Source: Candidatus Magasanikbacteria bacterium CG_4_10_14_0_2_um_filter_33_14
GTDB taxonomy: Bacteria; Patescibacteriota; Patescibacteriia; Magasanikbacterales; UBA922
DNA length: 35,628 bases
Direction of reading: 5' to 3'
Assembly (NCBI GenBank): GCA_002793035.1
Contig: PFPL01000048.1
Location: 428 to 36,055 of the forward strand
Part shown: positions 34,954 to 35,628 of the stretch, one piece after another
Position numbering within the stretch: position 1 is the stretch's first letter
How the letters are laid out: each line of letters begins with the position of its first letter
Translations under genes and position numbers: made by a program
Notes under the pieces: model-generated
What the model was told of the DNA's origin: nothing
The model's input: only the letters and a program-made list of their open reading frames with translations
The model's database searches: none

Positions 34954-35628
34954 ATGAAAAATGATTTACAAATACAATTCAAAGAATTTTCAGGTCCACT
35001 AGATTTGTTACTTTCTTTGATTGACGAGAAAAAAATGGAGATAAGTACCGTCTCCATTTCTTCTGTTACAGAACCTTTCTTAAATTATTTGGATACTTTG
35101 GAATCCATACAAGCTGAGGAATTGGCTGATTTTTTGGTAGTTGCTGCCAAGTTGCTTTTGATGAAGTCTAGAGCTCTTTTGCCACAGTTGATGACAGAAG
35201 ATGATTCAGATTTGAATCTCGATGCCCAACTTCGTCTATATCGTCGTTTTGTGGATGCTAGTAAAAATTTGCATAATTTGTGGCTCGATGATAAATCTCT
35301 TTCTTATCCACATATAGAAGAAATAAAAAAAGCGACAGAAGTAATACAACCAATAAATTTTTCTCTAGAAACATTGTCCCAATCTATGGTACAATTACTA
35401 AAGAGATTAGAACCTCCAAAAGCTTTGCCACGTACTACTATTGATAGGACTGTAACTATAAAAGAAAAAATAGACAAAATGCGTGAGATGTTGAAGAAAC
35501 ATAAGAGTGTTAATTTTAAGGATATCATTGTAGATTCTAGTTCTCGTAGTGAAGTTATCGTAACATTTTTGGCAATCCTGGAATTGGTTAAACAAAATAA
35601 TGTATTACTCAAACAAAGTAAAAGTTTT
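34954..35628 (+). CDS. scpA: Segregation and condensation protein A, truncated by the window end
   Basis: MKNDLQIQFKEFSGPLDLLLSLIDEKKMEISTVSISSVTEPFLNYLDTLESIQAEELADFLVVAAKLLLMKSRALLP read from ATG at 34954. Open to the window end, so absent from the ORF track. Confidence 0.9.
   Translation, partial: MKNDLQIQFKEFSGPLDLLLSLIDEKKMEISTVSISSVTEPFLNYLDTLESIQAEELADFLVVAAKLLLMKSRALLPQLMTEDDSDLNLDAQLRLYRRFVDASKNLHNLWLDDKSLSYPHIEEIKKATEVIQPINFSLETLSQSMVQLLKRLEPPKALPRTTIDRTVTIKEKIDKMREMLKKHKSVNFKDIIVDSSSRSEVIVTFLAILELVKQNNVLLKQSKSF

Noticed and set aside
1-35628. UGA recoding (as in SR1/Gracilibacteria)
   Set aside because: yrdC ends in TGA in an ATGA overlap with the next gene, and the other ORFs read cleanly with the standard bacterial code.

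Overview
AT-rich, densely coding window that looks like a Candidate Phyla Radiation (Patescibacteria/Parcubacteria-like) chromosome. The assignment is inferred from gene content (DUF4012, type IV pilus genes, DUF4015-like hydrolase, giant Cys-rich surface protein) and from low-complexity intergenic repeats; no search was run. Plus-strand left half: the 3' part of a LamG-containing surface protein, then type IV pilus/T2SS-like genes (two prepilins, a PilX-like protein, a PilM-like protein with a membrane-anchored C-terminal extension), an extracellular-sensor protein with no visible output domain, a PAS histidine kinase, a DUF4012 protein with an N-terminal CCHC zinc-knuckle-like motif, a membrane-anchored Ig/DUF11-like protein and a single-domain response regulator. 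Middle: two tRNAs plus a degenerate tRNA-Lys copy carrying a GC-rich mini-hairpin, then the minus-strand rpmF-nusB-rnc cluster. Then yrdC/sua5, an MFS transporter, a DUF4015-like hydrolase, rsmA, a TSP3-like acidic-repeat protein and a 2963-aa secreted Cys-rich protein. Right end: a sharply bounded GC-rich lipoprotein gene on the minus strand, aspS and a truncated scpA. The most notable signals are (1) the GC-rich lipoprotein island with a near-perfect Shine-Dalgarno in a setting where the other gene starts I inspected lack one, (2) a CX6C motif recurring about ten times in the giant protein, (3) the zinc knuckle on a bacterial DUF4012 protein, (4) several families of miniature tandem/inverted repeats placed next to start codons and tRNAs, and (5) a tRNA-Lys relic interrupted by a mini-hairpin.
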